Positions 36,101 through 47,120 of a DNA stretch of 64,000 nucleotides are shown here, piece after piece; the stretch's first letter is position 1; every line of letters starts with the position of its first letter. This DNA comes from Chitinophagaceae bacterium. GTDB lineage: Bacteria > Bacteroidota > Bacteroidia > Chitinophagales > Chitinophagaceae. The stretch covers positions 1 through 64,000 of the forward strand of contig JANYCA010000058.1 of NCBI GenBank assembly GCA_025360525.1, in the 5' to 3' direction. Position numbers and translations under genes: made by a program. The notes below the pieces were generated by a model. It was not told the DNA's origin, ran no database searches, and was given only the letters and a program-made list of their open reading frames with translations.

Positions 36101-36361
36101 TGCATATTTTTTTGAATGGCAAAATTCGGTAAAAGAGAGTGGAATCGAAAAGTTAATTTTAATACTTGTAGATAATAATTTAAGAACATAGAAGAAATAG
36201 ACGAACAAATTCGGTAATAAATCTCCTCAAATAAAATATGCCAAAATAGTGTTTAAAAGAAAATTCTATATCTTCAAGCCGCAGGCAAATCGCAGGGTCA
36301 GATTGTCTATGTATAAGCATAAATTAAATTTAACGCACCTAATAACCATTTAATTTTTCAC

Positions 36362-37792
36362 ATGCTTTTTAATTCAATTCAATTTGTAATATTCTTTTTT
36401 ATTGTAACTGTTACCTACTTCTCAGTTCCACATAAATACCGTTGGTTTCTTCTACTTGCCAGCAGTTGTTATTTTTACATGTTTTTTGTGCCCATTTATA
36501 TTTTGATACTCGGCTTTACAATCGTCATTGATTATTTTGCAGGCATTTATTTGGAAAGAGCGCAAGGAAGGCAAAAGAAATGGTTTTTAATTGCAAGTTT
36601 AATTGCAAATATTGGGGTGTTAGCTGTTTTTAAGTATTACAACTTCTTTAATGATAATCTAACTTTCCTACTTCACGGTGCTGGATTCCAAAACCCTATC
36701 CCATACCTTTCAATATTGCTGCCCGTGGGACTTTCCTTTCATACATTCCAGGCGATGAGTTACACGATAGAAGTATATCGAGGAAATCAAGTTGCTGAAA
36801 GAAATTTTGGAATTTACTCCCTCTATGTAATGTTTTACCCACAGTTAGTGGCAGGTCCAATAGAACGACCACAGAATTTGCTGCACCAATTTTATGAAAA
36901 ACATTCTTTTGAATATCCGCAAGTAAGAGAAGGTTTTAAGTTGATACTATGGGGATTTTTTAAAAAATTGGTAATAGCAGATCGGCTTGCAATTTATGTT
37001 AACGCTGTTTACAACAATCCTCACAGCCACAGCGGTATAACCTTGATGGTTGCTACAGTTTTTTTTGCCATTCAGATATACTGTGATTTTTCGGGTTACT
37101 CGGATATTGCAATTGGCGCTGCCAGAGTGATGGGTTTTAAGTTAATGACTAATTTTAACCGACCTTATTTTGCCCAAAATATTTCAGAATTCTGGAAGCG
37201 TTGGCATATATCCCTTTCAACCTGGTTTAAAGATTATCTATACATATCACTGGGAGGAAATAAAGTATCGGTTCCACGGTGGTATTTCAACTTGTTTATT
37301 GTCTTTCTTATCAGCGGGTTTTGGCATGGTGCAAATTGGACCTACATTATTTGGGGTGCTCTTAACGGCTTCTATTTAATTTTTGCCATCTTCTCTAAAA
37401 AATTCACGAACAACTTACCTGGCATATCAAGATTGAAAAAATTTCCAAAACTAAACCTGGGTTTACAAATTTTAGTCACCTTCAGTTTATCATGTTTTGC
37501 CTGGATATTTTTTAGAGCAAACAATGTTACAGATGCATTCTTTATCATAAAAAAAATACCCACTTTTAAAGGGCCACTATTTTATGAAAACCCGTCTATG
37601 TTGATTTTTTCGTTATTTGGAATAGCATTTTTGTTTGCAGTTGAATTTAAAAAAGAGTATTTACCTGAAAGTTTTTCATTTTTTAATAATAAAAACTGGC
37701 TTGTACGCAACCTTTCTTATGCTTTTTTGATAATCCTTATTTTATTGATAGGCGTTTTTGATGGTGGCCAGTTTATTTATTTTCAATTTTAA
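36362..37792 (+). CDS. MBOAT-family O-acyltransferase (AlgI-like)
   Basis: The 476-residue membrane protein has about ten or eleven helices. The MBOAT signature includes FYPQLVAGPIERP, CDFSGYSDIAIGAARVMGF, NISEFWKRWHISLSTWFKDY and the catalytic His322 in SGFWHGANW. AlgI, DltB and PatA relatives take an acyl group, usually acetyl, across the inner membrane and hand it to a periplasmic partner for transfer to a polysaccharide or peptidoglycan. The next gene, 12 bases downstream, encodes such a partner. The acceptor polymer is not evident from neighbours. Confidence 0.93.
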   Translation: MLFNSIQFVIFFFIVTVTYFSVPHKYRWFLLLASSCYFYMFFVPIYILILGFTIVIDYFAGIYLERAQGRQKKWFLIASLIANIGVLAVFKYYNFFNDNLTFLLHGAGFQNPIPYLSILLPVGLSFHTFQAMSYTIEVYRGNQVAERNFGIYSLYVMFYPQLVAGPIERPQNLLHQFYEKHSFEYPQVREGFKLILWGFFKKLVIADRLAIYVNAVYNNPHSHSGITLMVATVFFAIQIYCDFSGYSDIAIGAARVMGFKLMTNFNRPYFAQNISEFWKRWHISLSTWFKDYLYISLGGNKVSVPRWYFNLFIVFLISGFWHGANWTYIIWGALNGFYLIFAIFSKKFTNNLPGISRLKKFPKLNLGLQILVTFSLSCFAWIFFRANNVTDAFFIIKKIPTFKGPLFYENPSMLIFSLFGIAFLFAVEFKKEYLPESFSFFNNKNWLVRNLSYAFLIILILLIGVFDGGQFIYFQF

Positions 37793-37804
37793 TGGTTTGA
37801 ACTT

Positions 37805-38761
37805 ATGAAAGAAAACTTTTTGAATAAAATTAAATTAAATCCTTACCTCTATTTCATTTTAAAATTTTCAATCCTATTTTTTATCGTTTTTATATTTGAT
37901 TTTTCAATAGGCAAGGGACTTCGATATTTGTATTATAAACAACAAAACGGCTATCAATTCCGAACAACCTACTCATTAGAGAAAACCAAAGCAGATATTT
38001 TAATTTTCGGTTCTTCAAGAGCAAATCATCACTATGATACTGAGATTTTTGAAAACAGATTTAAAATGAGTTGCTATAATGTTGGCCGAGATGGGAGTGG
38101 TATTTTTTATCACACCGCCATTTTAAAAGGGGTATTAAAAAGATATACGCCAAAAATTATTATTTTAGACTTGAGACGTTGGGAATTTGTAAGGCTGGAT
38201 TTAAGCTACGACAGAATTGCACTTCTCCTGCCCTATTATAAATCTCATCCGGAAATTCGCCCAATAGTAGAATTGAAAAGTAAATATGAAAAATATAAAT
38301 TATTGTCCGGTATTTATCCTTTCAACTCATCCTTGTTTAGCATTTTAGTGGGTAATTTGAATAGAAATGGTACAACAGAAATAAAAGGTTACCTGCCAAT
38401 TACCGGAACTAGTACTGCGATTCCAACTCAGACAAAAAAGGAAATTAGTGAAGGAACTATTGATACTACTCAGGTAGCAACCTATGAAGTATTTATTAAA
38501 GATTGTATAAAGGCCGGAGTTGAATTACATATATTTTGCTCCCCCTATTTTAGCGGAAACGATGAGCAGGATTTATCAATTGAAATTGAAAAAAAGATAG
38601 CTGAAAAATATAATATCCAATATCATGATTATTCCTTTGATCCAACTTTTTGGAATAAACCATTGTTGTTTTCCGATAATTCTCATTTGAATAAGGAGGG
38701 CGCACAACTTTTTACCAACATAATTATTGATAGTGTTGAAAAATACAGGGGTAAAAAGTAG
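37805..38761 (+). CDS. membrane-anchored SGNH-like protein, partner of the MBOAT acyltransferase
   Basis: The 318-residue protein has one N-terminal membrane helix (FILKFSILFFIVFIFDFSIG) and a periplasmic domain. An SGNH-type start is seen as ILIFGSSRANHHYD (Ser70 or Ser71) and the C-terminal D-x-x-H as FSDNSHLNKEGAQLF (Asp291, His294). Partner proteins of MBOAT enzymes (AlgX/AlgJ-like, DltD-like) have this plan and transfer the acetyl group to sugar hydroxyls. The family resembles the DUF1574/DltD-like group. Co-transcription with the MBOAT gene is very likely. Confidence 0.8.
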   Translation: MKENFLNKIKLNPYLYFILKFSILFFIVFIFDFSIGKGLRYLYYKQQNGYQFRTTYSLEKTKADILIFGSSRANHHYDTEIFENRFKMSCYNVGRDGSGIFYHTAILKGVLKRYTPKIIILDLRRWEFVRLDLSYDRIALLLPYYKSHPEIRPIVELKSKYEKYKLLSGIYPFNSSLFSILVGNLNRNGTTEIKGYLPITGTSTAIPTQTKKEISEGTIDTTQVATYEVFIKDCIKAGVELHIFCSPYFSGNDEQDLSIEIEKKIAEKYNIQYHDYSFDPTFWNKPLLFSDNSHLNKEGAQLFTNIIIDSVEKYRGKK

Positions 38762-38857
38762 AAAATAGCCTAAACTTTAATTTTATAGTACGCAAACAAC
38801 AGCGAACTTCCACTACATATTGCTATTTTAAAACGCATAACATGCAAACATCTGCAT

Positions 38858-40114
38858 CTACACAATCCCCGCCAATTCCAAACTTCGTTTGCTTATATTT
38901 TTATAATCAATGTTTTCCACCACTGCATCCGGGTAGGCAATCAGCGAAACACCGGGCAACTTCCACCAATCGTGTTCGGCTAATTTCTTCACATGAATAA
39001 TGCCCACTAACCAGCAATAGTGATATTCGTTGTGCCATTCTTCAATCCATTCAAAATCGTCTTTATTGATTGCAGCAATTTCATTGGCACTTACAAATAC
39101 CTTTAGGTAAAAATCATTACTTAAAACACTGGCCTGTTGAATCAGGATTTTTTTATACTCATATTTATAATTGTATCGCAGTGCCGATATATCACTCAAT
39201 ACGGCAGATGCGGTTGGAAATGCACCTGCTCCTTTGCCTTTAAAAAAATGCTTATCTGCAAAACTACTCTCTGTGGTAATAGCGTTAAATTCATTTTCTA
39301 CATGATACAACTCATCGTGTTTGGTAACAAACTGCGGCAATACAAAAGCCGCTAATTTTCCATCAGCTAACTTTTGTGCATTTGCTACCAGTTTAATTTT
39401 ATATTTCTTTCCCTTTGCAACCAGTGCATCCTGCAATGAAATATTTTTGATGCCAGTAAAAATAAACTCAGCCGGTTTAGCTATTATTCCGAAGGAATGT
39501 GCCAATAAAATACTGAGTTTATTCGCTGCATCAAACCCACCAATATCGAGTTGGGGATTGCTTTCGGCAAAACCCAGTTGTTGAGCCATCAGCAATGCCT
39601 TTTCAAACTCCAGTTGCTCCTGGAATATTTTGGTTAGTATAAAGTTGGTACTGCCGTTGATAATACCACGAAACGAAAACAGCAAATCATTATCATAATA
39701 CTCCTCCAGGTTGCGGATGATGGGCATACTTGCACAACAGGATGCCTCGTACAAAAAAGGTGTTTGAAATTCCTGTTGTAACGCCAACAGCTCTTCAAAA
39801 TGTTCGGCAATCATTTTTTTATTGGCGCTAACAACTGCCTTGCCATTTTGTAAAGCTGCTTTTACAATATCGAAGGCTGCATCCGCGTCATCAATCAATT
39901 CTACTATAACATTGATATGTTGATTGTTCAAAATTTCACCGGGAATGTTGGTAAAGTTTTCTGCCGCAATACTCCGCTTCTTATCCAAACTTTTTATACA
40001 GATTTTATGGATGGAAGCTTGTAGTGCAGGCGTGTTTTGGAGCACATCATACAAACCTTTTCCTACTACACCAAAGCCAAAGAGACCGATATTTAATTGA
40101 GTTGTTGCAGACAT
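38858..40114 (-). CDS. hom: homoserine dehydrogenase
   Basis: The 418-residue protein starts with the NAD(P) site NIGLFGFGVVGKGLYDVL and continues with AVVSANKKMIAEH, YEASCCASMPIIR and FRGIINGSTNFILTKI, the homoserine dehydrogenase core with its substrate-binding NGSTN. It reduces aspartate semialdehyde to homoserine. There is no N-terminal aspartokinase domain and only a short C-terminal extension. The gene is the third of the leftward metY-metX-hom unit, 83 bases after metX, so homoserine supply is tied to methionine synthesis and to SAM control. Confidence 0.95.
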   Translation of the reverse strand: MSATTQLNIGLFGFGVVGKGLYDVLQNTPALQASIHKICIKSLDKKRSIAAENFTNIPGEILNNQHINVIVELIDDADAAFDIVKAALQNGKAVVSANKKMIAEHFEELLALQQEFQTPFLYEASCCASMPIIRNLEEYYDNDLLFSFRGIINGSTNFILTKIFQEQLEFEKALLMAQQLGFAESNPQLDIGGFDAANKLSILLAHSFGIIAKPAEFIFTGIKNISLQDALVAKGKKYKIKLVANAQKLADGKLAAFVLPQFVTKHDELYHVENEFNAITTESSFADKHFFKGKGAGAFPTASAVLSDISALRYNYKYEYKKILIQQASVLSNDFYLKVFVSANEIAAINKDDFEWIEEWHNEYHYCWLVGIIHVKKLAEHDWWKLPGVSLIAYPDAVVENIDYKNISKRSLELAGIV

Positions 40115-40197
40115 ATGCTGGTTAATTTAGATGCTATAATTTCGTTTAAGTTGATAGTTTATTTAGAACAGCTGATGGCATGCAGCTGCAACATAAT

Positions 40198-41229
40198 TTA
40201 TGCAAGCAAATTCATTTCATTTGCTTGCATAAACTCCCTGATCACTTTTTCAATCTGGGCAAACTCCAGTAAAAAACCATCATGACCGTAAGTTGATTTT
40301 ATAATTACGAAAGATGCACCGGGTATTTCATTGGCCAAAAAAGCCTGCTCTGCTACTGGAAATAATACATCCGTTTCTATACCAATAACCAGCGTTTTAG
40401 CAAGGATGCTTTGCAATGCAGCAGCAACAGAATCTCTGCCACGGCCAAGGTTATGGGCATCCATACTTTTGCTTAAAAAATAATAACTAAATGCATTAAA
40501 CCTTTTGGCTAATTTTTCTCCCTGGTACCGTTGGTAAGAGTCGCTCTTATAACCATCGATAGCATCATTGTTTTTCTCTGATTGTGCAAAAAGATAGGTT
40601 TCGTAATTGCGATAGGAAAGCAAAGCCACGCTCCTTGCAACTTTCATACCGTTGATACCTGCTTCAGCATTTTTATTTGTCCAGGTAGCGTCTGCTTCTA
40701 TACACATTCGTTGCGATGCATTAAATGCAATTGCCCAAGGCGAATGAAAAGCATTGGTTGCAATTGGAATGATGTGACCGAATAAACCCGGCTCCTCAAC
40801 GGCCCACTCTAGCAACTGTTGTCCACCCATCGATCCGCCTAAGCCCACATAAATTTTATCGATGCCCAGGTGATCTTTTAACGGCTGATAGGCTCTCACC
40901 ATATCCCTTGTTGTAAATAATGGAAACTCATGAAAAAATAATTCACCGGTTGTATCATCAATGTCCAGCGGATGAATACTACCGTAGCAACTTCCCGGCA
41001 TATTTACGCAAACAATAAAATGTTGTTGTGGATTAAACAACTTTCCATCGCCTACCAAACCATCCCACCACTCTGCAGGATTGCTATTGGCAGTAAGGGC
41101 GTGAAAAACCCATACCACGTTGTCTTTTGCAGCGTTCAATTCGCCAAACGTTGTATAGCCTAAATGATACCCTAAAATGCTGATGCCCGATTCTAATTTA
41201 AAAGGTTGCTGTTGTTTAAAAATGTTCAC
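40198..41229 (-). CDS. metX: homoserine O-acetyltransferase
   Basis: The 343-residue protein is a MetX-type alpha/beta hydrolase fold transferase: VFHALTANSN near residue 42, nucleophile Ser133 in GGSMGGQQLLEWA, the MetX-typical PIATNAFHSPWAIAFN, a catalytic Asp in ETDVLFP and His in YGHDGFLLE. It acetylates homoserine with acetyl-CoA for use by the sulfhydrylase. It lies 100 bases after metY with a hairpin between, and 83 bases before hom. Confidence 0.95.
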   Translation of the reverse strand: MNIFKQQQPFKLESGISILGYHLGYTTFGELNAAKDNVVWVFHALTANSNPAEWWDGLVGDGKLFNPQQHFIVCVNMPGSCYGSIHPLDIDDTTGELFFHEFPLFTTRDMVRAYQPLKDHLGIDKIYVGLGGSMGGQQLLEWAVEEPGLFGHIIPIATNAFHSPWAIAFNASQRMCIEADATWTNKNAEAGINGMKVARSVALLSYRNYETYLFAQSEKNNDAIDGYKSDSYQRYQGEKLAKRFNAFSYYFLSKSMDAHNLGRGRDSVAAALQSILAKTLVIGIETDVLFPVAEQAFLANEIPGASFVIIKSTYGHDGFLLEFAQIEKVIREFMQANEMNLLA

Positions 41230-41283
41230 AGTATATTTTGGCGTTTAAAAATTGAGTACAAGTCAACATATTTTTTGGAATAC

Positions 41284-41320
41284 AAAAAGCCGGGTTAACA
41301 AAAATTAACCCGGCAAAAAA
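41284..41320 (-). terminator. hairpin terminator/attenuator between metY and metX
   Basis: A ten-pair stem GCCGGGTTAA/TTAACCCGGC (41289-41298 with 41305-41314) around six bases is followed on the minus strand by five T. It falls inside the met unit and may cut transcription partly, so metX and hom would be made at lower level than metY. Confidence 0.75.
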
Positions 41321-41328
41321 TTCAATTA

Positions 41329-42927
<1,599 letters not shown>

Positions 42928-42960
42928 AAAAAAGCCCACCTGGTAAATCAGATGGGCCTT
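42928..42960 (-). terminator. expression-platform terminator of the SAM-I riboswitch
   Basis: On the minus strand GCCCATCTG pairs with CAGGTGGGC around ATTTAC and is followed by TTTTTT. It lies 39 bases after the aptamer, the position expected for a transcription-attenuating platform. Confidence 0.88.
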
Positions 42961-42998
42961 GAATATTGTTGAAAAATATTTTGAAGCTTTTAATCTGA

Positions 42999-43119
42999 CT
43001 TATCTGTCCCGGTTTAAATCGAGATGGAATTGGCACCTTTCCCTTTTGATCCATAGCGGAATAAAAGAGTAGGTTGTCAAGGCTTCATCGGGCCATAACC
43101 CTCTGCCTTTCTTGATAAG
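42999..43119 (-). ncRNA. SAM-I riboswitch (S-box)
   Basis: The minus strand shows the whole aptamer: CTTATCAAGAAAGGCAGAGG at the 5' end, GGCCCGATGAAGCC, GACAACC, AAGGTGCCAATTCC, and the closing GGGACAGATAAG that pairs with the start through CTTATC/GATAAG. S-adenosylmethionine binding should stabilise the downstream terminator and lower metY-metX-hom transcription. The P1 helix and the kink-turn are recognisable. Confidence 0.95.
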
Positions 43120-43330
43120 TGTGCCGGTTATTACCGGGACGTAAAGAACTATTGCAAAGGTATAAGTGCATTTTCTACATTTCAAAATATATTTTACAGC
43201 AAAAATCATTCGGCCCAAAACACTTGTCCAATCTGTATTTTAAAAGAATAAATATTTATTTGGCATATTTGCGTCAATTAGCGGATGTTAATCTCTATTT
43301 TGCTAATTCAAAAATATTCACAGTCCGCAA

Positions 43331-45487
43331 ATGAAAAATATTCACGAAATTTTACAACACCATTTTGGTTACAAAGCATTTCGTTTAAACCAGCAGGCAG
43401 TAATTGAAAATGTGCTGGCAAAAAAAGATGCGGTGGTTTTAATGCCAACAGGCGGCGGTAAATCTTTATGCTACCAGGTGCCTGCCTTAGCCCTCGATGG
43501 ATTAACGGTTGTAGTTTCTCCGCTTATTGCATTAATGAAAGACCAGGTAGATGCATTGCGTTTAAATGGAGTGGCTGCTGCATTTTTAAACTCTACACAA
43601 AGCAGTTTTGAGCAGGCAACAATTACACAACAAATTAGAGACAACGAGCTAAAATTATTATACGTAGCACCCGAAAGACTCATTGGACCAAACGGTATGT
43701 TTTCATTTCTAAAACAAATCAATGTATCATTGTTCGCTATCGATGAAGCGCATTGCATCAGTCATTGGGGCCACGATTTTAGACCGGAATATGTGGAACT
43801 TGGTCAACTTAAAACAGCCTTCCCATTTGTTCCTGTAATTGCCTTAACGGCTACTGCAGATAAACTTACTAAAAAAGACATCATTGATAAGCTTGCACTG
43901 GTAAGTTATTCGGTATTTGAAAACTCCTTCAACCGGCCCAACATCAGCTATTTTATTCAGCCGAAAAAAAATCATTTTGAGGCGTTGGTTCAATACATAA
44001 AGCAGCATAAAGATGACAGTGGAATTATCTATTGCCTAAGCAGGGCAAGTACAGAATCGCTTGCAGAGAAACTTCAGCAGCAAGGTTTTGATGCGGCTGC
44101 CTATCATGCAGGACTGGAAAGAACCCTGAGAGAGAAGCGACAGGACCAATTTTTAAGGGACGACCTTAAAATAATAGTGGCCACCATTGCTTTTGGTATG
44201 GGCATCAACAAAAGCAATGTGCGATATGTGGTACATGCAGATCTACCAAAAAACATTGAAGGTTATTACCAGGAAACCGGCAGGGCTGGCAGGGATGGCT
44301 TACCCAGCGAGGCCATCTTATTTTATAGTAGTGCAGATGTTTTTAAGTTAAAAAGTTTTGCCAAAATTGAGGGCAACCAGGCGCAAAGCAATATCATGCT
44401 TAAGAAGCTGGACCAGATGGCAGCATTGTGTGAAACGTCCATCTGCCGGCGTAAATATTTGCTTAATTATTTTGATGAGGCTGCACCCGATTTCTGTGGC
44501 AATTGCGATACCTGCCTTGGCGAAAAGACAAGATCGGATCACACGATTGAAGCACAAAAATTACTCAGCGCCGTCAGTCGCCTTAACCAACGTTTTGGAT
44601 TAAATTATGTAATTGATTTTTTGAGGGGAAGCAGCACTTGCAAGCCCGAACATCAATCGTTAAAAACATACAGCATTGGAAAAGATATTTCCAAAGAACG
44701 CTGGAAAGCAATCACAAAAGAAATGCTTCAGTTGCAATACCTGCAACAAAGCGATGGCGAATACCCTGTACTACAACTAAATGAAAAAAGTATGCAGGTT
44801 TTAAAAGGTGAATTAACGGTGATGCTGACAACATCCACATCAACAAGTTTACAACCTGCGCAACAACAATATACCACGCCCGAGCACCTGCACAAGGATT
44901 TGCTGAGTATTTTAAAAGCTACCCGTTACCAATTGGCCGAAGAAGAAAATGTGCCGGCCTTTCAAATATTTTCCGATGCAACACTGGTTGAGCTGGCAAC
45001 CTATCTGCCACTCACCAACACTGACCTGGCAAAGATTTCAGGTTTTGGCGCTATTAAGCTGGAGAGGTACGGTAACTCATTTTTAGATGCTATTCTTGAC
45101 TATTGCGTGGCCAATGATTTAGCAACAAAAATAAATTCAAAAACACCTAAGCGACAAAGAAAACTGGTAGTAAACGAAAAAACAACCGATACAAAGATGG
45201 CCAGCCTGCAATTGTTTCAACAAGGCACACCTGTTACTGAAATTGCAGCCTTAAGAAACTTATCGGCCGGAACAATTGAAGGACATCTGGCGCATTTTGT
45301 TTTTACCGGGCAGGTGGATGTAACGGATATTGTGCCTAAGGAAAAAATAAAACCCATTATTAATGCCGTAGAAAAAAATGGCAATCTTATTGAAACCGGT
45401 CCCGTAAAACAATTGCTGGGTGAAACCTACTCCTATGGTGAAATAAAGGCGGTGATAAGTTATATGCGCCGGATGAAGGAAGGATAG
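43331..45487 (+). CDS. recQ: ATP-dependent DNA helicase RecQ
   Basis: The 718-residue protein has all RecQ parts. The helicase core carries Walker A MPTGGGKSLCYQVPA (about 38-52) and the DEAH box AIDEAHCISHWGHDFRPEY. The RecQ C-terminal zinc domain has Cys in ETSICRRKYLLNYF and DFCGNCDTC. An HRDC domain follows (about 518-595). The extra ~110 C-terminal residues include a helix-turn-helix (GTPVTEIAALRNLSAGTIEG). It unwinds duplex and recombination intermediates. The start is fixed by MKNIHEILQHHFGYKAFR, the usual N-terminus. Confidence 0.95.
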   Translation: MKNIHEILQHHFGYKAFRLNQQAVIENVLAKKDAVVLMPTGGGKSLCYQVPALALDGLTVVVSPLIALMKDQVDALRLNGVAAAFLNSTQSSFEQATITQQIRDNELKLLYVAPERLIGPNGMFSFLKQINVSLFAIDEAHCISHWGHDFRPEYVELGQLKTAFPFVPVIALTATADKLTKKDIIDKLALVSYSVFENSFNRPNISYFIQPKKNHFEALVQYIKQHKDDSGIIYCLSRASTESLAEKLQQQGFDAAAYHAGLERTLREKRQDQFLRDDLKIIVATIAFGMGINKSNVRYVVHADLPKNIEGYYQETGRAGRDGLPSEAILFYSSADVFKLKSFAKIEGNQAQSNIMLKKLDQMAALCETSICRRKYLLNYFDEAAPDFCGNCDTCLGEKTRSDHTIEAQKLLSAVSRLNQRFGLNYVIDFLRGSSTCKPEHQSLKTYSIGKDISKERWKAITKEMLQLQYLQQSDGEYPVLQLNEKSMQVLKGELTVMLTTSTSTSLQPAQQQYTTPEHLHKDLLSILKATRYQLAEEENVPAFQIFSDATLVELATYLPLTNTDLAKISGFGAIKLERYGNSFLDAILDYCVANDLATKINSKTPKRQRKLVVNEKTTDTKMASLQLFQQGTPVTEIAALRNLSAGTIEGHLAHFVFTGQVDVTDIVPKEKIKPIINAVEKNGNLIETGPVKQLLGETYSYGEIKAVISYMRRMKEG

Positions 45488-45881
45488 AAGTATTATTTTG
45501 TAAGTGTGAAATATTTTAACCTCATTACTTTTGAGGTTGCTTACAGCGATACAAAGACTTAGAATACTGCTAGTTTGTAATATTTGGACTTCTTTTTTTT
45601 GTGTATATATTTCCCCAACAACCTATCGCACTACGTTAAAGAAAAATTCCATTATTAAATACCCCTCAAAAAATAAACAGTTTTCTTTCTTTTAAGTGTT
45701 TTCATCCTAGAAACAGACCTTTTAAAACCTTGCACTGCCAATAATAGAAATTGCTTCGCCTGCTTCCATCATTATTTCTTTCGAAAGATAACCTTCGGTA
45801 CAATGTTCGCTGCACTTTAACAAATCTTAGTATAAATTAGTCCTGTGAATGGTGTAGTTCATTGTTGTAAATCTTTCTTGT
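45488..45881. other. 394-base spacer between recQ and the response regulator gene
   Basis: No gene is seen. A hairpin AACCTCA/TGAGGTT lies near 45517-45535, just after recQ, but it is not followed by a T run. The spacer should hold the promoter of the regulator gene; no TAnnTTTG box stands out. Confidence 0.5.
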
Positions 45882-47072
45882 ATGAAAAAATTGTTGATTG
45901 TAGATGATGACCTGGACCTTTGTCTTCTATTAAATTTATATTTAACCAGGGAGGGTTTTAAGGTAACTGAAGCGCACAGTAGCAAGGAAGCGCTAAGTAG
46001 TATTGGATACAATCCCCCGAACCTGGTGATTTGTGACATTAGATTACAAGATATGGATGGCATCAGTTTAATGAAAATTGTAAAAGACAGTTCACCCAAT
46101 ATTCCCTTTGTTTTTATTACGGCTTATGATGACATTAAAATATCTTCTAATGCCTTTAGCCATGGTGCGTTGGATTATATTACCAAGCCATTGTTTCCTG
46201 AGGAGGTTTCACTAAGCATTCAAAAAATTCTGGAGAAAGCTATTATCGACGAACCAGTTATTGACCATTCTTACGACGAAGAAACAAATGATTTACAAGT
46301 GTTGGTTTTTGGAAATTCCGAATTTTCTAAAAAACTTAATTACCAGATAAACCTGATTTCACCAACTAACAACAGGGTAATAATTCATGGTGAAAAAGGT
46401 TCGGGAAAAGAATCTGTTGCAAGAGAAATACATCAAAGAAGTCATCGGGCAAGTAAGCCCTTTGTAGTTATTAAAACACGGAATTTCCCAAATAATATAA
46501 CATCGGCCGATTTAGCGGTGCAGGTGAAAAAATACATACAGTCTTCGCAATATGGCACGCTTTATATTGATGAAATGGCGGATTTGCCGGAGGATGTTTT
46601 ATTGATTTTTTTAAAGTACATGCAAGAAAAAACCATGGGAAAAACGGGATATTCAAAAGAAAATGCGCTCGACATAAGATTTATGGCAGCAAGTTGCGAA
46701 AACCTGTGGCATGCGAATCAAAATAGTAAATTACTCGAAGACCTGTATCTCCTCCTAAATGATTTTTCGATTGAAATATTGCCACTTCGACAACGGAAAG
46801 AAGATATATTGGTTTTTGCTGATCATTTTTTGGGGATTGCAAATACTGCGACTGGTAAACATATCAAAGGATTTACACCTGAAGTTGAATTAATTGTGAA
46901 GAATCAACATTGGAAAGAAAATTTAAGTGAATTAAAAAATCTGGTTTATAAAGCAGCATTAAATACTACAACAGATTGGGTTGAAATAAGCGCCATACCA
47001 AAAGAATTTTACCAGGCAGTGAAAACTGAATCACCCCCAAACCCCGGAAGATCAAGGTCTATTTTTAATTAA
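45882..47072 (+). CDS. response regulator with degenerate sigma-54 AAA+ domain, no DNA-binding domain
   Basis: The 396-residue protein has a complete receiver domain (DDD at 8-10, phospho-acceptor Asp52 in CDIRLQDMDG, Thr80, Lys102). An NtrC-like AAA+ domain follows, with Walker A GEKGSGKE (170-177), Walker B TLYIDEMADLPE (226-237) and PLRQRKEDI (301-309). The 24-residue stretch that should carry the GAFTGA sigma-54 contact loop is replaced by NFPNNITSADLAVQVKKYIQ. The chain ends after the AAA+ lid without the Fis-type helix-turn-helix. It therefore cannot act as a usual enhancer-binding activator. No sensor kinase adjoins. It precedes the cyclic glucan synthase gene by about 49 bases, same strand. 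Confidence 0.85.
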   Translation: MKKLLIVDDDLDLCLLLNLYLTREGFKVTEAHSSKEALSSIGYNPPNLVICDIRLQDMDGISLMKIVKDSSPNIPFVFITAYDDIKISSNAFSHGALDYITKPLFPEEVSLSIQKILEKAIIDEPVIDHSYDEETNDLQVLVFGNSEFSKKLNYQINLISPTNNRVIIHGEKGSGKESVAREIHQRSHRASKPFVVIKTRNFPNNITSADLAVQVKKYIQSSQYGTLYIDEMADLPEDVLLIFLKYMQEKTMGKTGYSKENALDIRFMAASCENLWHANQNSKLLEDLYLLLNDFSIEILPLRQRKEDILVFADHFLGIANTATGKHIKGFTPEVELIVKNQHWKENLSELKNLVYKAALNTTTDWVEISAIPKEFYQAVKTESPPNPGRSRSIFN

Positions 47073-47120
47073 CATTGATCACAGAGCTCAAGCCTTGTTT
47101 TTATTGCAGGCTTGGTAGAA

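Noticed and set aside
43000..43218. Leftward 72-codon frame over the SAM riboswitch
   Set aside because: The DNA is fully explained by the aptamer; the frame is incidental.
45517..45538. Hairpin AACCTCA/TGAGGTT after recQ as a terminator
   Set aside because: No T-run follows, so an intrinsic terminator is not supported.
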